From Mycocentrospora acerina (Eukaryota > Ascomycota > Dothideomycetes > Pleosporales): DNA of 64,000 nt. Made by a program: the position numbers and the translations under genes. The notes under the pieces were generated by a model. That model was given only the letters and a program-made list of their open reading frames with translations. It did not search any database and was not told the DNA's origin. The stretch covers positions 105,964-169,963 of the forward strand of contig JAKUHH010000207.1 in NCBI GenBank assembly GCA_022701365.1, in the 5' to 3' direction. Shown here piece after piece: positions 35,665-45,112 of the stretch; within the stretch, counting starts at the first letter, position 1; every line of letters starts with the position of its first letter.

Positions 35665-36336
35665 ATGGCCTCAACTCTCATCCTCTCCTCCCTCCTCAGC
35701 CTCGTTCTGGCCCAAACCACAACCCTCACCATCCCTGCCATCGGCTACGACGAATCATCCTTCCTCGCATCTGTCGTCTCCGTCAACTCTGCCGCAACAA
35801 CAATCTCCATCGCCTGTGCTCCGACGCAGGAATGCGGCCTCTTCCCCCACCATACCATTGTCTACGGCGCATCAACCTACAACGTCGACATGTCTGACCC
35901 CAACTCCGACTTCACCGCAACCCAGGACTGCGTCATCGCAGCCACCCAAGCCGTATGCAAGGAATCCGCTGGCGGCAGCGAGGCAAACTTCCCGGGGAGC
36001 AGCACCGAAACCTACGAGGCGAGCGACATTGGGAGCCTGACTGTGGTCGTGACCAAGGGCGCGGAGAAGCTGACGGCGAGTGCGCAGGCGACGACGTCGG
36101 CGGGGAGCAGCGGCAGCAGCAGCAGCAGCGGCAGTGCTTCGGGCAGTGGGGCGAGTAGGTCGACGGCGAGCGTTGTGCAGGCCACAAGCTCAAACAGCGC
36201 GTCGCGGTCAGTGAGTGCGTCTGGAACTGGATCACCTGCAGCGGCTACTTCGACGGCAGCTGCTGCTGCTAATGCTCTTGCCTTTGGAGGGGGGGTTGCT
36301 GGCGTTGTTGCGGGTGTGCTGGGACTGTTTTTGTAG
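35665..36336 (+). CDS. GPI-anchored cell-wall or plasma-membrane protein
   Basis: A single exon of 223 residues. The start is the ATG at 35665 because it begins a good signal peptide (MASTLILSSLLSLVLAQ); the in-frame ATG at 35620 would put charged residues in front. The mature N-terminal domain (about residues 20-130) contains several cysteines (IACAPTQECGLF, TQDCVIAA, AVCKE) that could pair. It is followed by a Ser/Gly/Ala/Thr-rich stalk likely to be O-mannosylated and a C-terminal hydrophobic run (GGGVAGVVAGVLGLFL), the classic GPI-attachment signal. Such proteins sit at the cell surface. The N-terminal domain has no name I recognise; similar small Cys-containing GPI proteins are common in ascomycetes. 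Confidence 0.8.
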   Translation: MASTLILSSLLSLVLAQTTTLTIPAIGYDESSFLASVVSVNSAATTISIACAPTQECGLFPHHTIVYGASTYNVDMSDPNSDFTATQDCVIAATQAVCKESAGGSEANFPGSSTETYEASDIGSLTVVVTKGAEKLTASAQATTSAGSSGSSSSSGSASGSGASRSTASVVQATSSNSASRSVSASGTGSPAAATSTAAAAANALAFGGGVAGVVAGVLGLFL

Positions 36337-36867
36337 GGTCATTCTTGGATTCGCAACCCGTTTGCAATACGATTTTAATGTCTTGATGAAAGATCAAAAG
36401 TCCTCTCAGTGCCGATCATGACTTGTATTTTATTTTTATTTTCATACCTCTGGGATGGAACCATTGATGCTGAAGATGATGCAAGGTCATTTGGCTTTTC
36501 CCCTTTTTCCAAGTTTCTGCGAGTAGAGATGAACATCGCTCAAGCAAATGTCAGTTCGGAATGTGTCAGCTCGTCTCAGCAAGTCTCCACAGCGCCATTT
36601 GTCTATATCTGTTGATTTCTAAATCATTGCGCTAACCAGCTGCTACAGCCTCACAAAGTCGCACTTATCGAATTTGGGTTAAGATGTAAGAACGTGGTGG
36701 CTGGCTTGCTGTCCAATCGTCTTTGGTTGTCGTCTGCTAGACTGGCGAGCCATGTGCAGTTCTAAGCTCAGCCTCAGCCTCGGCCTCAACCTCAACTTTG
36801 ACCCTCAACCTTAACCCACCACGTTACACATCTCTCCTCCCTCCACACTCCACAAAGATACTCTTAA
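36337..36867. other. Intergenic region with CTCAAC-type repeats
   Basis: Upstream DNA of the HeLo-like gene. At 36767-36815 there is a degenerate run of 6-base units (CTCAGC, CTCGGC, CTCAAC), about 50 bases before the ATG and so probably in the promoter or leader. Confidence 0.55.
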
Positions 36868-38418
36868 ATGGATCCTTTGTCTATATCTGTTTCATGTGTC
36901 ACTCTGGTGGCGACTATTTCCAAAGTGTCAGTATCGGTCACTAGCTTCGTTCGAGAAGTTCGAGATGCGCGCGGGGATCTCGACCTGATTTCTCGCGAAT
37001 TGTTCTCCCTCCAGACAGTCCTGGAGCTCCTAGGTGACGACATTGCCAAAATGACTGATACCCTACCACCTACCCTGATGAGCCACATCGCCGTGATAGT
37101 AAAGGCCTGTGGCGGGGTTGTAACCGACATTGAGACTTCGCTCGCAAAGCATAATAAATCTCGCATAGGAAAGGGAGGGCATTGGGTCTTGGGTGGTGGG
37201 AAAGATGATATGGCGAAATATAGATCCAGTCTGGAGTCGCATAAATCTGCGCTGGAGCTGGCTTTGGACATGGTGGCCATTACAATCGCAAAGGACATTA
37301 AGAATGATACCACAGCTATACGCGAAGATATAGCAGTACTACCTGATATTAAGAGTGATACGGAGCAGATATTACTGCAAATCTCGCGTCTTCGATCAAG
37401 GCTACCGGCTGATACCTTCCAATCAAGTCCTGGATTTACTCTTCAGAGATTCTTGGATGATTCGACAAGTTACGCAGAGACTGTTGTCAATGAACCGCAC
37501 GATTATCCATCACAAAAAATTACACAGCTTCCCAAGTCGACCAAACGAGAAATACCGTTTGTTGGTGACACGCCCAAGCCCAGTTCTCAGAATGAAGGGC
37601 AAAAGTCGCACACGGGAAATCGCATACAGGAGATGTCGCAAGGGGGCGAGAAAAAGGCAAGAGGATCAATCGCAGCTGCAAAATCATCAAAGTCAGAACC
37701 TAGCTTCAAATTCCTAAACCAAAATCCTAACGAAGAAAGTTGTTCAGAAGTGAAACCATCAAATGGCTCAGCCTATTTGCCTTGGAATGATGCAAAATAT
37801 AAACGTCTGAGACAGAGCCTAGAAGCTTATAGCGCACCACCGTCAGTTTCGAGAAAAACCGTCCTTGTGACGCCCCTACACCTATCTGCAAAGCCTAAGG
37901 GGGTTAAGAAAGAACTTCGAAGCAAAATACCTCTCGACGATGTTTTAATCGTTCCGCGGTCTACGTCTGATGCCCCATTGCTATCCCCATTCTTCTTTAC
38001 ACGCCTAACGTATACTCGTACTTCATGGATCAAGTCCAATATCGTGCCCCCACCTCGCACGCGCGATCACCACGAGCTTCACCTCTGGTTTAGTGGATTC
38101 TCAGTCAATGATGGCCCTCTCATCCATTTCGAAAACGAGAAAAATGTGCGTGCCATAGCCCTCATCATTTCAGGCGAAGTCCCTAAGCACATCATGGATA
38201 TTGGGGACCAAAATCACGTAAAAGTCAAGGTGTTCCTGCACCAAATGGAGTACAAACATCCACTTGATTCAAAGGTTCCGTGTAAATGCGAAGCCTGCCA
38301 GTCGAAGAAATACATACCGGAGCTTCGAAAGCCGTCCTCTGCCAAATCCGAAGCAATCATGAGCTATGGAGTAATGGCCGAGGCGCTTAGGGTAAAAGCT
38401 CTTAGGAATCCTGCATAA
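36868..38418 (+). CDS. HeLo-like N-terminal-domain protein (PigL_N/NACHT-N type), no NTPase
   Basis: A single exon of 516 residues. The opening MDPLSISVSCVTLVATISKV, then VTSFVREVRDARGDLDLISRELFSL, is the signature of the fungal N-terminal helical domain found on many NACHT/NB-ARC STAND proteins (PF17111, HeLo-like). It spans about residues 1-190 and predicts a helical bundle. After a Lys/Ser-rich linker (190-300) the C-terminal part has no NTPase motifs. Instead a mixed domain (about 340-480) contains HLWFSGFSVNDGPLIHF and a paired-cysteine stretch PCKCEACQSKK that may bind metal. In related HeLo proteins the helical domain can form pores and cause cell death, or act as a signalling adaptor. 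Here it is an orphan domain, so function is inference only. Confidence 0.72.
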   Translation: MDPLSISVSCVTLVATISKVSVSVTSFVREVRDARGDLDLISRELFSLQTVLELLGDDIAKMTDTLPPTLMSHIAVIVKACGGVVTDIETSLAKHNKSRIGKGGHWVLGGGKDDMAKYRSSLESHKSALELALDMVAITIAKDIKNDTTAIREDIAVLPDIKSDTEQILLQISRLRSRLPADTFQSSPGFTLQRFLDDSTSYAETVVNEPHDYPSQKITQLPKSTKREIPFVGDTPKPSSQNEGQKSHTGNRIQEMSQGGEKKARGSIAAAKSSKSEPSFKFLNQNPNEESCSEVKPSNGSAYLPWNDAKYKRLRQSLEAYSAPPSVSRKTVLVTPLHLSAKPKGVKKELRSKIPLDDVLIVPRSTSDAPLLSPFFFTRLTYTRTSWIKSNIVPPPRTRDHHELHLWFSGFSVNDGPLIHFENEKNVRAIALIISGEVPKHIMDIGDQNHVKVKVFLHQMEYKHPLDSKVPCKCEACQSKKYIPELRKPSSAKSEAIMSYGVMAEALRVKALRNPA

Positions 38419-38788
38419 GTGCGACTGATGACACGATATGGAAATTAACCGCATCTGCACATATGTTCGCTGTGATATTTAATGGAAAGCACATATGTCG
38501 ACCACTTCTGCCTACGCACAGCCTGATATGCTACCAGGCCAATATCTAAACTTCTCATAAACACATGAATTATTTGCATGACATTGCTCTATATAGTGAA
38601 AGTGAATGGATATATCGAAGACGTTGCATCAATCTCTGTCGAGACAGCGAGTGTACCTCCGTCGAAGGAGAAATCATATATCAAATCTTCTCTGGTGTAC
38701 ACGGAAGTCATACCACATTACACAATCTTCATTCTCCCTCTTTGTCGTCATTTTCCCTATACTTCCTCATTTCACGTGTCAATGTAAA
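38419..38788. other. Intergenic region between convergent genes
   Basis: The 3' flanks of the HeLo-like gene (plus) and the MFS gene (minus) meet here. Nothing else is recognised. Confidence 0.5.
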
Positions 38789-40519
38789 TTAGATTGAAGG
38801 CCTTCGCCCATCAACAATCGGAGCTGGCTGACCGTCGCTTGGAACGATTGTTGGAACTCCATCCTCGCTGGATGAATCCTCAATCGTGCGAGCCTTGCGA
38901 CGCTGACGGATCCTCTGATCGATGTAGCGAACAAAAGCGCAAGTGAGGCCAGCACACAAGACACCAATACCGATGTTGAATGCACGGCGGTAACGGGGAC
39001 GATCGTCTGCACGGAAGATCTGTGCGCCATAGATACCAGCGATGTTGGCACCCATGATGACTCTGCCATACTTGTTAATGTTGGAAAGATTAAACGAGTA
39101 GGAATACAACTTACAACGCCATAGCTAGTGCACGTTCTTCAGAGTCTGTGCAGGTGAGGGACATCCAGCTGATGTTGAGCGGATGCGAGAATGTGCCGAA
39201 TACTTGCGTCCAAACTACACCAAAGTATCGCGCACCCTGACTGCCATGATCCGTGAAGACCCGGTTACTGTCATATACTGATTAGAGTAGTCAAAGGTTG
39301 GGAACAGGCAAAAGGTAAACTTACAAGATGTAACCCAGCAAATGGCACGAAAAGCCAGCCATGACAGTCTCGCCACGACGATCAAAGTGGTCGGAAAACC
39401 AACTGAATGCAAAGGATACCGGAATTTGAATGAATAGACCGACGGCAGCCATGGCGTTGGCTCTCAATTGCCCAAAACCAAAGCCTCGCACGAGGGAAGG
39501 CGCGTAAGTGTCGAAGCCACGCTGAGGGCCGTTGTTGCACATGGTAATAGCAAAATGGCACCACATCTGCCAGTTGGAGAACTAGATAGTGTGTTAGTGG
39601 CATATTCTGATATGATATCGAGGTACTCACAGCTTTCTTGAAGGCAGGAAGTCCAATCTTCTTCTTCTTCTGGCTCTTCGCCGGGTCATCAATATGCACG
39701 CGATTGCGGAGGATATGAATCTCCCGGTCTGTAAAGATCTGACGCGTGGGTAGGAAAGCCGAGTGCGGCTTCTTGAAGGAGTCGGGAAGGCAGAAGCCGA
39801 GTATGAAGCCGCTGAAGATGGTAAAGATTCCCATGAGGGCAAACAGCCAGAACCAACCTGGTTTGCCGCCAACACCTCGCATGTGCAGAATGCCGAATGC
39901 GAGAAGTTTGGCGGAAGCCTGACCAAATTGATTACCAAAGTAGAAGATCATGACACGCTTGGCCGTTTCGGTCCGGGTGTACCAAGTTGAAAGGGTCCAG
40001 AGGCCGCCGGGAATGAAGCCAGACTCAGTGATGCCGAGCAAGAATCGAGTTGCGATGAACGAGCCGTAGTTGGTCTGCCACGCTTGGAATGTGCTGACAG
40101 TACCGAAGAGGAACAGTTGCAGAGTAAGCCACTTGCCGGGGCCAACGCGGTACAAGGCCATGTTGGCTGGAATTTCAAACAACACGATACCGAGAGAGAG
40201 CATCTGTTGTCCTACGTTGAACTCATCCTGCGTGATTTTGACATCCTCCATAAAATTGTCGGTGATTGCGTTGGCGATATTTCCGCGATCTAGCTGAAGA
40301 CAAAAAAATCCAAGTGTAAGTAAGGGCATGAGAGTCCAGTCGAGCCTGAGGAGCGTGTGATCAGCAAGGCACGTTATGAAGTAACAAGGTCACTGACTTG
40401 CGTTTTGCCCTCCTCTCTTCGTCGGGTGTCCAGTCGCGTGTTAGCAAGACATCGCCTCCAGCGTCCGAATCTACATAGTGGACGTCCTTGAGGTCGGCAA
40501 CTTTCAAATCGGTAGCCAT
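38789..40519 (-). CDS. MFS transporter, Dal5/allantoate-type anion:cation symporter
   Basis: Five exons join in frame: 40398-40519, 39631-40345, 39325-39581, 39115-39267 and 38789-39062, giving 506 residues. Introns are 52, 49, 57 and 52 bases. The start is the ATG at 40519 (MATDLKVADLKDV). Family marks are the first helix MPLLTLGFFCLQLDRGNIAN, FEIPANMALYRVGPGKWL, ATRFLLGITESGFIPGG, WYTRTETAKRVMIFYFGNQF and the late GANIAGIYGAQIFRADDRP. About twelve membrane helices with a long cytoplasmic loop are expected. Members take up carboxylates, vitamins, allantoate or dipeptides with protons at the plasma membrane; the substrate is not predictable here. The joins at the third and fourth introns use acceptors TGACAG and TGGCAG, chosen because they alone keep frame and restore conserved sequence. 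Confidence 0.9.
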
Positions 40520-41783
40520 GCTGTCGATGGTAACCAAACTCTGGACTTCACCAAAAGGCGATGAGTGTGTCGAGAGCGACTCAAGGTGGATCTGGGGTAG
40601 AAGGGAAGGCTCTTTACACTGGGAGTCAGGTTCATATATACGGTCGCAATGTCAAGGTTCGGAATCATCCGATAACGAGGAGCCTAATTTCATTGAATTC
40701 TCTCAGCTACAAGCCAAAATGTGCATTGCCAAGTGAGACAGCTTCATGCCATGGGCTCGTCGCCGTCCCTGGGCGTGCTAAGTTGCCTCTATTTGAAAGC
40801 CAGTAGCTTGGCCATCTTTATTGCAGCGAAGTAGGAGCTGTTTGATGAGCCACCGACGTTGCCGGAGTGATTCCCTCACTTTCACCAAGGATTGAGAATC
40901 CGGAGACTCGCTTCTGGGTCCTTGAGTGCTTTGGTTTCTTGGTGTTTGTCTTAATTTCGTCCCGAGCCTACTCTTCCTCGTGATGCCAATCCAGCGGTTG
41001 AGCTTGAGCTTTTGGTGCTAAGCTTTTGCCAATGCCTCGAGCATCTTCGTCATTTTGTCAATAACATCGACTCCGGTATAGCGACCATATCGCTGCTTTG
41101 GTGACTATTAGCAAGCGCACAGTTTGAAAAGCGGTCTTAACGTCAGACGTGAAATCGTGATTTCAAATGTTGTCGTCGTTGAGCTTGGCCGGAAGGCGTG
41201 AGCGATACCGAGAGTTTAGCCTCTCTGGGCACGATGTTGACATCGGCATTCGCGAGCACGTCATCCGCGATCGGACTGCACATGCGATGAGCCGTTGGCA
41301 AACACAATATTCGCGACGCGACGAGCCGCTGCTGATGTGCAGAGATGTGTTCACTTTTGTCGAAGATGATCCCAAGGACGCGCGATCGTCCTCACCAAAC
41401 CGGAAGTGCGGCTTCAGTGTGCCTGCACATGATTGGGCAAGCACCAATTGGCCCAGAATAAGCTGGGTAACATGAGATACTTGCGTCACAAAGTCTTGCA
41501 ATATGACAACTGCGTGCAAACTCCCAAATGATATCACCAAGATACAGTAAACAGTGTCTCTGAACAGAAGCACCACTGATGATTGCAACATGCAATGGGC
41601 TGTCCTCCCCGCCTTCCGAAGTCCGACCCGTATCCACTACGGTGACAGCATCAACCATCGATATGCCCTTGTATAACTTCTATATGGATGCTGACCAGCT
41701 GCGCTTTGTGCTTGCAGAGCTTGTCGATATTCACGTCTACTCCAGGATCATTAGCTCATCCTTGCTGTCGGAACGATCTCATC
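40520..41783. other. Intergenic region with an ankyrin-like relic
   Basis: Upstream DNA of the divergent MFS and DUF4267 genes. On the minus strand from about 41660 to 41020 there are broken ankyrin-like segments (separate entry). Confidence 0.5.
41020..41660 (-). pseudogene. Ankyrin-repeat-like gene relic
   Basis: Minus-strand frames contain SPLHVAIISGAS (about 41571-41610), TSLHISSGSS (about 41320-41355) and ANADVNIVPREA (about 41230-41270), all echoes of the ankyrin consensus (TPLHxAxxxG...GADVN). They lie in different frames with stops between, and no start or complete repeat is left. Ankyrin proteins are numerous and quickly lost in fungi, so a decayed copy is plausible. The evidence is only three short motifs. 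Confidence 0.35.
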
Positions 41784-42278
41784 ATGACCACTCAAACGCG
41801 CAGTCTTTTCCGCCACCTTCCTCCACCAGCAGAATGCCTTGCACTCATCATCGGAACACTCGAAATCTTCCCATTCGGAATTGTCGGCTTGCGCAACCCA
41901 GTCTCTTTCGCTGACGGCTATGGTTTGCCCATCTCAAACCTACCAACGCCAGCCGCGACAGTGACATCGAAAAAATCTAGCTTTGTTAATGCTCCACCAG
42001 ATGTCAGGCACCAAACTGAGAAAGCTTTAGTGGCTGCAATTGCGGCCCGCAACGTGCAAAACGGGATACTATTGTTGACTTTCGGGCTGGTGTTAAGAGA
42101 CCGGAGGAGTTTAGGTGTCGCCGTCTTGGCAGGTTTGGTAGCGACGATCGCAGACACGATAATTGTTGGAGAGTATGGAGTTAAGGGAAAGGTCACAGGA
42201 CATTACGTGGGCATGTTCAACAGTTTGGCAGTCGGCGGGAGTCTGTTGTACTGGGGGAGGGACGATTCGCTGTGGTGA
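41784..42278 (+). CDS. DUF4267-family small membrane protein
   Basis: A single exon of 164 residues from the ATG at 41784 (MTTQTRSLFRHL); an upstream in-frame ATG at 41688 would add an unlikely leader. Hydrophobic segments are ALIIGTLEIFPFGIVGL, then ILLLTFGLVL, LGVAVLAGLVATIADTIIV and VGMFNSLAVGGSLLYWG, giving about four membrane helices. The order, with RNVQNGILLL and KVTGHYVGM, matches the fungal DUF4267 family. Function is unknown; membership in natural-product clusters has been seen for some relatives, but no cluster is visible here. Confidence 0.75.
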   Translation: MTTQTRSLFRHLPPPAECLALIIGTLEIFPFGIVGLRNPVSFADGYGLPISNLPTPAATVTSKKSSFVNAPPDVRHQTEKALVAAIAARNVQNGILLLTFGLVLRDRRSLGVAVLAGLVATIADTIIVGEYGVKGKVTGHYVGMFNSLAVGGSLLYWGRDDSLW

Positions 42279-43852
42279 ACAATGCATAGGATACAGGGGA
42301 CGCCCTCAGAGCGGGGAAAGGATTGTAACACAAACGGACGACAGGAAGCAACATGTCTCGGCTATCTCAAGCTCACGAAACAGTTGCCGTGTAACCGTGG
42401 GCTACATATGTGCGTCGCAATGCATATCACTTCCGCCCATGAACTGAAGCAACGATTGCAGCACCCAGTATTTCAATCGGTGTTGAAACGCATGACAAAC
42501 CGAGAAACATTTCACGAATGAACCACATCATCCTTTCATGTTGTTCACCCATTGTATGCTTCCAAGAATATGCACCCCCTCTCCAATACCATCCTATTAA
42601 AATTGGCTGATGTGGTCTGCAGCCAGTGTGACCACACATAAATACAACTCGGCACATCTAAGTGATTCAATAATTTAGTTGAAGCAAAATAAGGTAAACC
42701 AATTTTTTTGTCGCAGTCAACTCATGTGAGTCCGTGAAAGTACTAGCAATCAAAGTGGTATTGTATGATCAAGTCTATTCATGTCTTTGCTATGGCCTAG
42801 CACCACATCTTGTATCCTTCTCACAAAGCTGGATCCCTGAAAGCCTGCTCCCAATGAAGAGAAATAGCTCATAATGACTCTGCGGTGATGCGTGCTTGAG
42901 CTTCGTTGAGGTTTTATGCAACAAAAATGCATCCAGTTACAGTAACCTACATGACCTTGGGAAGCAAAAAAAAGTTTTTAATGAACACAAGCTCGTCATT
43001 GATGGACCTAAATAATATGGCGATAACAAAAAAATGGAACAAAACTGCTTGACATCTCAAAATAATCGAGAAATCTTAATTCACCTATTATTTCCACAGA
43101 GGTTCTATTTAATCACAATCTCAGGTTTTCGGCTCAGTCTCGCTGTGCACACTTCACTCGAGCGCATGCTTTTTGGAGATCGAAACAGTCTGCGTTGCGT
43201 ACACTGTCGCACAACCTGACCCATGACTGCAGCTTTAATGTGTGCGGGGCTTCATGCAGTTTGTTTCTATAAAAAGGTGGATTTACAAAAGAAAATAATT
43301 AGTTAACTGCACATCCTCGTTGCAGGAAGCGGACAGGGTATACCACCTGGGACATCAGCGATGCCTAAGTACGCGCTCATCGATCAAAAGACTCATGACC
43401 TCACTTTGACGATGTGATGCGGCCCGAAGTGCAGCACAAAAAGCAAAACATCATTCTCTGTAGGGGGCATGAGATGCAGACGATTCTGCCCCAATAGCAA
43501 GTGGCTTCCCATACACATACCAAATACGTTCTTCTACATGCAATGGCCATGTAAGACGGCTACGCACTTCCTCGTACTATCCGAAGGCTAGTGTTGACGC
43601 ATCTGGTGGGCTAGGCTATGCATCTTGATCATACTAAGCGAAAGGAGGTGGAAAATACAGCTTTCAGAGATGGAACGCAAGGTTGCTGCATCGGCACATG
43701 TCAATCCTAAGCGCCAAATTGTGTATAAATAGGGGAGTATTCTTGCGAAGATTTAATAACTATCCAGATTCAAACATAGTGAGATTCAATAAACCTTCAC
43801 TGTTTATCGCAAACCACACTTGTGTACTCTACTTCCACTTCGAACCCCAATA
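42279..43852. other. Intergenic region ending in a TATA-containing promoter
   Basis: No gene is recognised. The right end carries the promoter of the Vps62-like gene (TATA at 43724). Confidence 0.5.
43724..43730 (+). promoter_or_regulatory. TATA box of the Vps62-like gene
   Basis: TATAAAT lies 96 bases before the ATG at 43820 and 129 before that at 43853. A start site near 43755 is expected, so both ATGs could be in the transcript. Confidence 0.55.
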
Positions 43853-45112
43853 ATGGCAAACAAGACATTCGATTATGGAGACCTGAGGATCTCTATGACA
43901 TCGAGTTATGGATGGGTCTGGAGTGACGTTGGAAGTGGTGCTCGCCGAGATGTAACCTGGTGGACCCCAAGTTCGCAAGGAGATCTCTCTCCACTTGGAG
44001 ATCATGCTGAGTCGCACTATCAAGACATCAACGGCAAGCGAGCTTCTCTTATCGTCGGACAAAACCCTAACACTCGACCGTCGAAATCTGCAGTAGCAAG
44101 ACCGGTTGACTACGCTGAGATTTGGAGGGACGCTAAATCTGGCGGCAAGTATAATGGCGCCGTCTGGCGCCCTGTAGCCCCTTCAGGTTACGTGGCATTG
44201 GGAGATGTCGGCTCCGATTGGAGTAAACCAAGTCTGAATAAGATATGGTGTATACGCGAAGATCTCGTCAGCTACGGGACATTCTTGGCCACAAGTACTT
44301 GGGATGACGGTGGCTCTGGAGCGTCTGCAGACTGTTCCGTCTGGTCGGTGCAGACGGATACTATAGGAGTTGACGGCGCATCCGACATCCCCGTTTCTTC
44401 GGATACGTTCAGAGCACAGAATAATTACTCACGGCCAAGCGGCGACGTTGCTCGAGTTCTGCAGCTCCCAGTAGGAAAGAATTTTGAGAAATTCGAAATA
44501 CCCATTCCTACAGTAGTTGCAAATGACTTGCCTGAAAAGGGAAAACAATATTCGAACCAGGAGCAGTGCAGAGTAACACTTCCATTCCACTGCTACTTCA
44601 GCCCAACTCACCAGGCAAGCTTGGACAACATCCGAAATCCATTTTTGACAATCAGCCGATCTATTGCGTGGTACGTAGAAGGAGTATGGGCAAACCAAAC
44701 CCCAAGTCCCTTCTCACGCTCCCAGGAGATCATGTGTGGTGTTAGCAAAGAACGTCGCGAGGAGATGACGCATAGCGTCGGTGTCGACATCTCAGCCTCA
44801 TACGGCGTTGGCTTGGCCAGCGCCTCAGTGAGTCTGAATTACCAATTCACGTACAACACTTCGACCTCATTCACAGAGTATAGCGAAAAGAAGGTCACAG
44901 AATCGTTTCAAGTTGATCCTTACTATGCGAAGGTTCTCTTCTCCAAACACGTCTGGATCAAGTGTTCGCGATATGATAGCCCTGTCGTCTTGCATCAGAT
45001 GGAAATCACTGCAAACGACGACATATACTTTAGTGGATGCCGTTTACCCGGAGGAACGCAAGTAGCAGACTCTGCGGCAGTCGCGAAGGCTCCCGCAGTC
45101 GTGAAGGCTTAG
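43853..45112 (+). CDS. Vps62-domain protein with beta-rich C-terminal module
   Basis: A single exon of 419 residues from MANKTFDYGDL at 43853; the in-frame ATG at 43820 would add 11 residues. Residues about 1-170 match the Vps62/DUF946 fold: SYGWVWSDVGSGARRDVTWW, GDLSPLGDHA, KSAVARPVDYAEIW, then VWRPVAPSGYVALGDVG and NKIWCIREDLV. The second half is different. VGVDISASYGVGLASASVSL followed by NYQFTYNTSTSFTEYSEKK is a long alternating polar/non-polar stretch, then KHVWIKCSRYDSP and NDDIYFSGCRL. That pattern resembles the insertion hairpins and sheets of aerolysin-type or crystal-toxin-like pore formers. No signal peptide is present. Role is unknown: membrane-associated protein, defence or toxin-like protein are options; the pore-forming idea is inference. 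Confidence 0.7.
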   Translation: MANKTFDYGDLRISMTSSYGWVWSDVGSGARRDVTWWTPSSQGDLSPLGDHAESHYQDINGKRASLIVGQNPNTRPSKSAVARPVDYAEIWRDAKSGGKYNGAVWRPVAPSGYVALGDVGSDWSKPSLNKIWCIREDLVSYGTFLATSTWDDGGSGASADCSVWSVQTDTIGVDGASDIPVSSDTFRAQNNYSRPSGDVARVLQLPVGKNFEKFEIPIPTVVANDLPEKGKQYSNQEQCRVTLPFHCYFSPTHQASLDNIRNPFLTISRSIAWYVEGVWANQTPSPFSRSQEIMCGVSKERREEMTHSVGVDISASYGVGLASASVSLNYQFTYNTSTSFTEYSEKKVTESFQVDPYYAKVLFSKHVWIKCSRYDSPVVLHQMEITANDDIYFSGCRLPGGTQVADSAAVAKAPAVVKA

